Source of the DNA: Candidatus Cloacimonadota bacterium | GTDB lineage: Bacteria > Cloacimonadota > Cloacimonadia > Cloacimonadales > TCS61 | DNA length: 6,744 nt | Reading direction: 5' to 3' | NCBI GenBank assembly: GCA_003647825.1 | Contig: QMNP01000089.1 | Span: forward strand, 1-6,744 | In this document: positions 5,445-6,744 of the stretch, in pieces | Layout of the letters: each line of letters begins with the position of its first letter | Numbering within the stretch: position 1 is the first letter of the stretch | Notes under the pieces: model-generated | The model's database searches: none | Seen by the model: only the letters and a program-made list of their open reading frames with translations | Told to the model about the DNA's origin: nothing | Made by a program: the position numbers and the translations under genes

Positions 5445-6290
5445 TTATATCACTGCACTTTTATGTCTTGCGGCGTGGCATTGAACATTAACAGCTACCG
5501 GCATGGAAGCGATATGGCATGGTTTAGATAAAATACAAACTCCCAGAGCTGTTGTTCTGCCACCCAGCCCCTGAGGACCGATACCCAGATTATTAACCTT
5601 TTCCAAAATTTCATCTTCGATCTTCGCCCATTTTGGATCAGGATTTTTCTCAGTGAGAGATCGTAATAAAGATTTCTTTGCAAGTAGCGCACTTTGTTCA
5701 AAGTTTCCACCCAAGCCAACACCAACAACAATCGGCGGACATGGATTTCCACCCGATCTGCGGACACGATCAACCACGAAATCAATAACACCCTCAATAC
5801 CATCCGCAGCTTTCATCATTTTTACTTCGCTCATATTTTCCGATCCACCGCCTTTAGGAGCTACAGTGATCTTAATCTTATCGCCTGGAACAATGTCTGT
5901 ATAAATCATAGCAGGAGTATTATCTTTCGTGTTAATCCGGTCTATTATTGGATCAGCCACCATTGATTTTCGCAGGTAACCATCTTTGTAACCCTGACGT
6001 ACACCTTCATTCATAGCTTCAGTAAAATCTCCGCCAATCATGTGAACGTCCTGCCCGATTTCTACAAAGCAAACAGCTACACCGGTATCCTGACAAATTG
6101 GCATTTGCTCTTCGGCTGCCAATTCGTAATTTTCCAGCAAAATATCCAGAACACTTCTGGCTGTGGAGGATTCTTCTTTTTCCTTTAATTCTTTGATCCT
6201 CTGGATCACATCTTCACCCATATAATAATTGGCATCGATGCATAGTTTTTTTACAATTGGAATCAGATCTTTCACATTTACTTCTCTCAT
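5445..6290 (-). CDS. Class I fumarate hydratase, alpha (N-terminal, iron-sulfur) subunit
   Basis: A 281-residue subunit that carries the [4Fe-4S] cluster of class I fumarase. The three conserved cysteines are visible: Cys66 in MPICQDTGVAV, Cys184 in GGNPCPPIVVG, and Cys271 in VNVQCHAARH. Other family segments are APKGGGSENMSEVKMM (144-159), VGVGLGGNFEQSALLAKKSLLR (189-210) and LGIGPQGLGGRTTALGV (235-251). Length is usual for a stand-alone alpha subunit. Start supported by GAGGTGA just before the ATG (plus about 6294-6300). It is the first gene of a two-gene operon with the beta subunit, 11 bases apart. A class I enzyme suits an anaerobic or low-oxygen lifestyle, because the exposed cluster is easily damaged by oxygen. 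L-tartrate dehydratase alpha (TtdA) is the main alternative assignment. Confidence 0.92.
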   Translation of the reverse strand: MREVNVKDLIPIVKKLCIDANYYMGEDVIQRIKELKEKEESSTARSVLDILLENYELAAEEQMPICQDTGVAVCFVEIGQDVHMIGGDFTEAMNEGVRQGYKDGYLRKSMVADPIIDRINTKDNTPAMIYTDIVPGDKIKITVAPKGGGSENMSEVKMMKAADGIEGVIDFVVDRVRRSGGNPCPPIVVGVGLGGNFEQSALLAKKSLLRSLTEKNPDPKWAKIEDEILEKVNNLGIGPQGLGGRTTALGVCILSKPCHIASMPVAVNVQCHAARHKSAVI

Positions 6291-6328
6291 AATTCACCTC
6301 TTTTTCTTAACAACTAAAAATACTTTTC

Positions 6329-6360
6329 TGTCATACTAAGTATAATATCCTTCGACTAAG
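6329..6360. repeat. Degenerate, fused repeat remnant
   Basis: TGTCATACTAAGTATA (from 6329) resembles a decayed T2 head (TGTCACACTGAGTA), and it runs straight into TCCTTCGACTAAG (6348-6360), a T1 tail. The remainder of each unit is missing. A full T1 copy begins ten bases further on. The sequence reads TATTATACT on the minus strand, which could act as a -10 element for the fumarase operon, though no -35 is evident. Confidence 0.45.
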
Positions 6361-6369
6361 CCTATGCTG

Positions 6370-6411
6370 ATCCTTCGATACATTCGGTATGCCGAATTAC
6401 TCAGGATGACA
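6370..6411 (-). repeat. T1 repeat unit upstream of the fumarase operon
   Basis: On the minus strand: TGTCATCCTGAGT, core ATTCGG-CATA-CCGAAT (a perfect 6-bp stem), then GTATCGAAGGAT. Flanks match the other T1 copies, and the core is different yet still palindromic. T2 at 6441 follows after 29 bases. Confidence 0.8.
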
Positions 6412-6440
6412 TGCAATAATATATCTTTCAAATATTCTCC

Positions 6441-6480
6441 TGTCACACTGAGTAGGAGCTTTCGACGTATCGAAGTGTCG
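6441..6480 (+). repeat. T2 repeat unit in the right-end repeat cluster
   Basis: A 40-base unit, TGTCACACTGAGTAGGAG at the left and ACGTATCGAAGTGTCG at the right, matching the T2 copies at 4355 and 4773 apart from four or fewer core changes and the last base. It pairs in convergent orientation with the T1-like unit at 6505-6552. Confidence 0.8.
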
Positions 6481-6504
6481 AGTTCCCTTCTTGATTCTTT
6501 CACT

Positions 6505-6552
6505 ATTCTTCGACAGAGTCTGTCCTGAATCGTCGAAGGGCTCCGGATGACA
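6505..6552 (-). repeat. Divergent T1-like unit
   Basis: On the plus strand ATTCTTCGACAGA begins the unit and CTCCGGATGACA ends it, matching the T1 outline with changes. It contains the hairpin GACAGA-G-TCTGTC (6512-6524) followed by TCCTGAATCGTCGAAGG, so it looks like a longer or composite copy with an extra internal TCGAAGG. It closes a 112-base convergent pair with the T2 at 6441. Confidence 0.6.
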
Positions 6553-6572
6553 ATTCTTATTAGACTTAGAAA

Positions 6573-6616
6573 CCCCCTCTGCGACTTCGTCGCTTCTCCC
6601 CTTACAAAGGTGAGAA
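6573..6616. repeat. Third repeat kind: CCCCCTCT-core-TTCTCCCC double hairpin
   Basis: Two adjacent hairpins are seen. GCGAC-TTC-GTCGC (6581-6593) is bounded by CCCCCTCT and TTCTCCCC. The second is TTCTCCCCTT (6594-6603) pairing with AAGGTGAGAA (6607-6616) with one mismatch, around an ACA loop. The design of a conserved flank around a small palindromic core is similar to the other repeat families here, but the sequence is different. No T-run follows. Confidence 0.55.
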
Positions 6617-6744
6617 CAGATTTCGGATTTGCCCCGATATATCGCTTGGAACAAGAACGAAACTCCAATTCTCGACTCACATTCGCTGCACTCATTGCGA
6701 GTCAAGCCCTAACTTCTTCCCCCTAAGGCTTCTGCATAATACAA
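6617..6744. other. Right-end non-coding stretch with a long stem-loop
   Basis: No supported gene. GACTCAC (6674-6680) pairs with GCGAGTC (6697-6703), one G-T pair included, around a 16-base loop. CCCCGATATATCG (6632-6644) and CCCCCTAAGG (6720-6729) look like pieces of further repeat units, but the window ends before they can be resolved. Reading frames here run through the repeats and lack a plausible protein. Confidence 0.35.

Noticed and set aside
5495..5966. Reading frames in other frames or strand across the fumarase alpha gene
   Set aside because: They overlap a gene whose full length matches the family with all three cluster cysteines, and their translations have no recognisable motif.
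4885..6290. L-tartrate dehydratase (TtdA/TtdB) instead of fumarase
   Set aside because: The families are homologous and cannot be fully separated by eye, but there is no tartrate transporter or regulator nearby and a malate enzyme gene lies downstream, so fumarase is favoured.
6336..6705. Two overlapping minus-strand reading frames of about 100-119 codons
   Set aside because: Both run straight through the T1/T2 and other palindromic repeats, overlap each other out of frame, and give low-complexity Cys/Arg/Ser-rich translations of the kind repeats produce. Neither resembles a known domain.

Overview
This is an AT-rich bacterial chromosomal window with compact genes, strong AGGAG/GAGGTG-type ribosome binding sites, a two-gene class I (iron-sulfur) fumarase, an unusual malic enzyme and many short palindromic repeats between genes. 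The mix suggests a Gram-negative, probably anaerobic bacterium of the Cloacimonadota/Fibrobacterota-Chlorobiota-Bacteroidota neighbourhood. That placement is inference from style and is not proven by any marker gene here.

Layout. Positions 1-331 are non-coding and hold two copies of a CCCCG-(palindrome)-GAGG hairpin repeat, another perfect hairpin, and the leader of a ZIP-family metal transporter gene (332-1111, +). After an AT-rich gap comes a membrane-anchored envelope protein with three SPOR-like repeats and a C-terminal bacterial SH3 domain (1328-2722, +). A perfect 32-bp palindrome (2743-2774) separates it from a convergent malic enzyme gene (2796-4250, -). Upstream of that is a small GIY-YIG nuclease gene (4403-4699, -) set tightly between palindromic repeats. 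Next are the beta (4885-5433, -) and alpha (5445-6290, -) subunits of a class I fumarase, an operon read alpha then beta. The last 450 bases carry no credible gene and are packed with palindromic repeats of at least three kinds.

How the genes work together. Fumarase interconverts fumarate and malate, and malic enzyme decarboxylates malate to pyruvate, so the two units on the minus strand form a short C4-to-C3 branch of central metabolism. The ZIP transporter and the SPOR/SH3 protein are independent envelope genes with no evident link to it.

The most interesting signal is the repeat system. The intergenic copies called here T1 and T2 are one family in opposite orientations: both read TGTCA-(2 nt)-CTGAGT, then a palindromic core that is variable in T1, then (T)ATCGAAG. 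They alternate in orientation with 22-32 bp between units. Two convergent T2-T1 pairs are 'empty' elements of 105 and 112 bp. A third pair encloses the GIY-YIG gene within 386 bp, with repeat ends 8 bp from its stop codon and only 6 bp from its start codon, and one repeat supplies its Shine-Dalgarno sequence. This resembles the REP/REPIN-RAYT arrangement, with a GIY-YIG nuclease in place of the RAYT transposase. The mobility hypothesis is inference.
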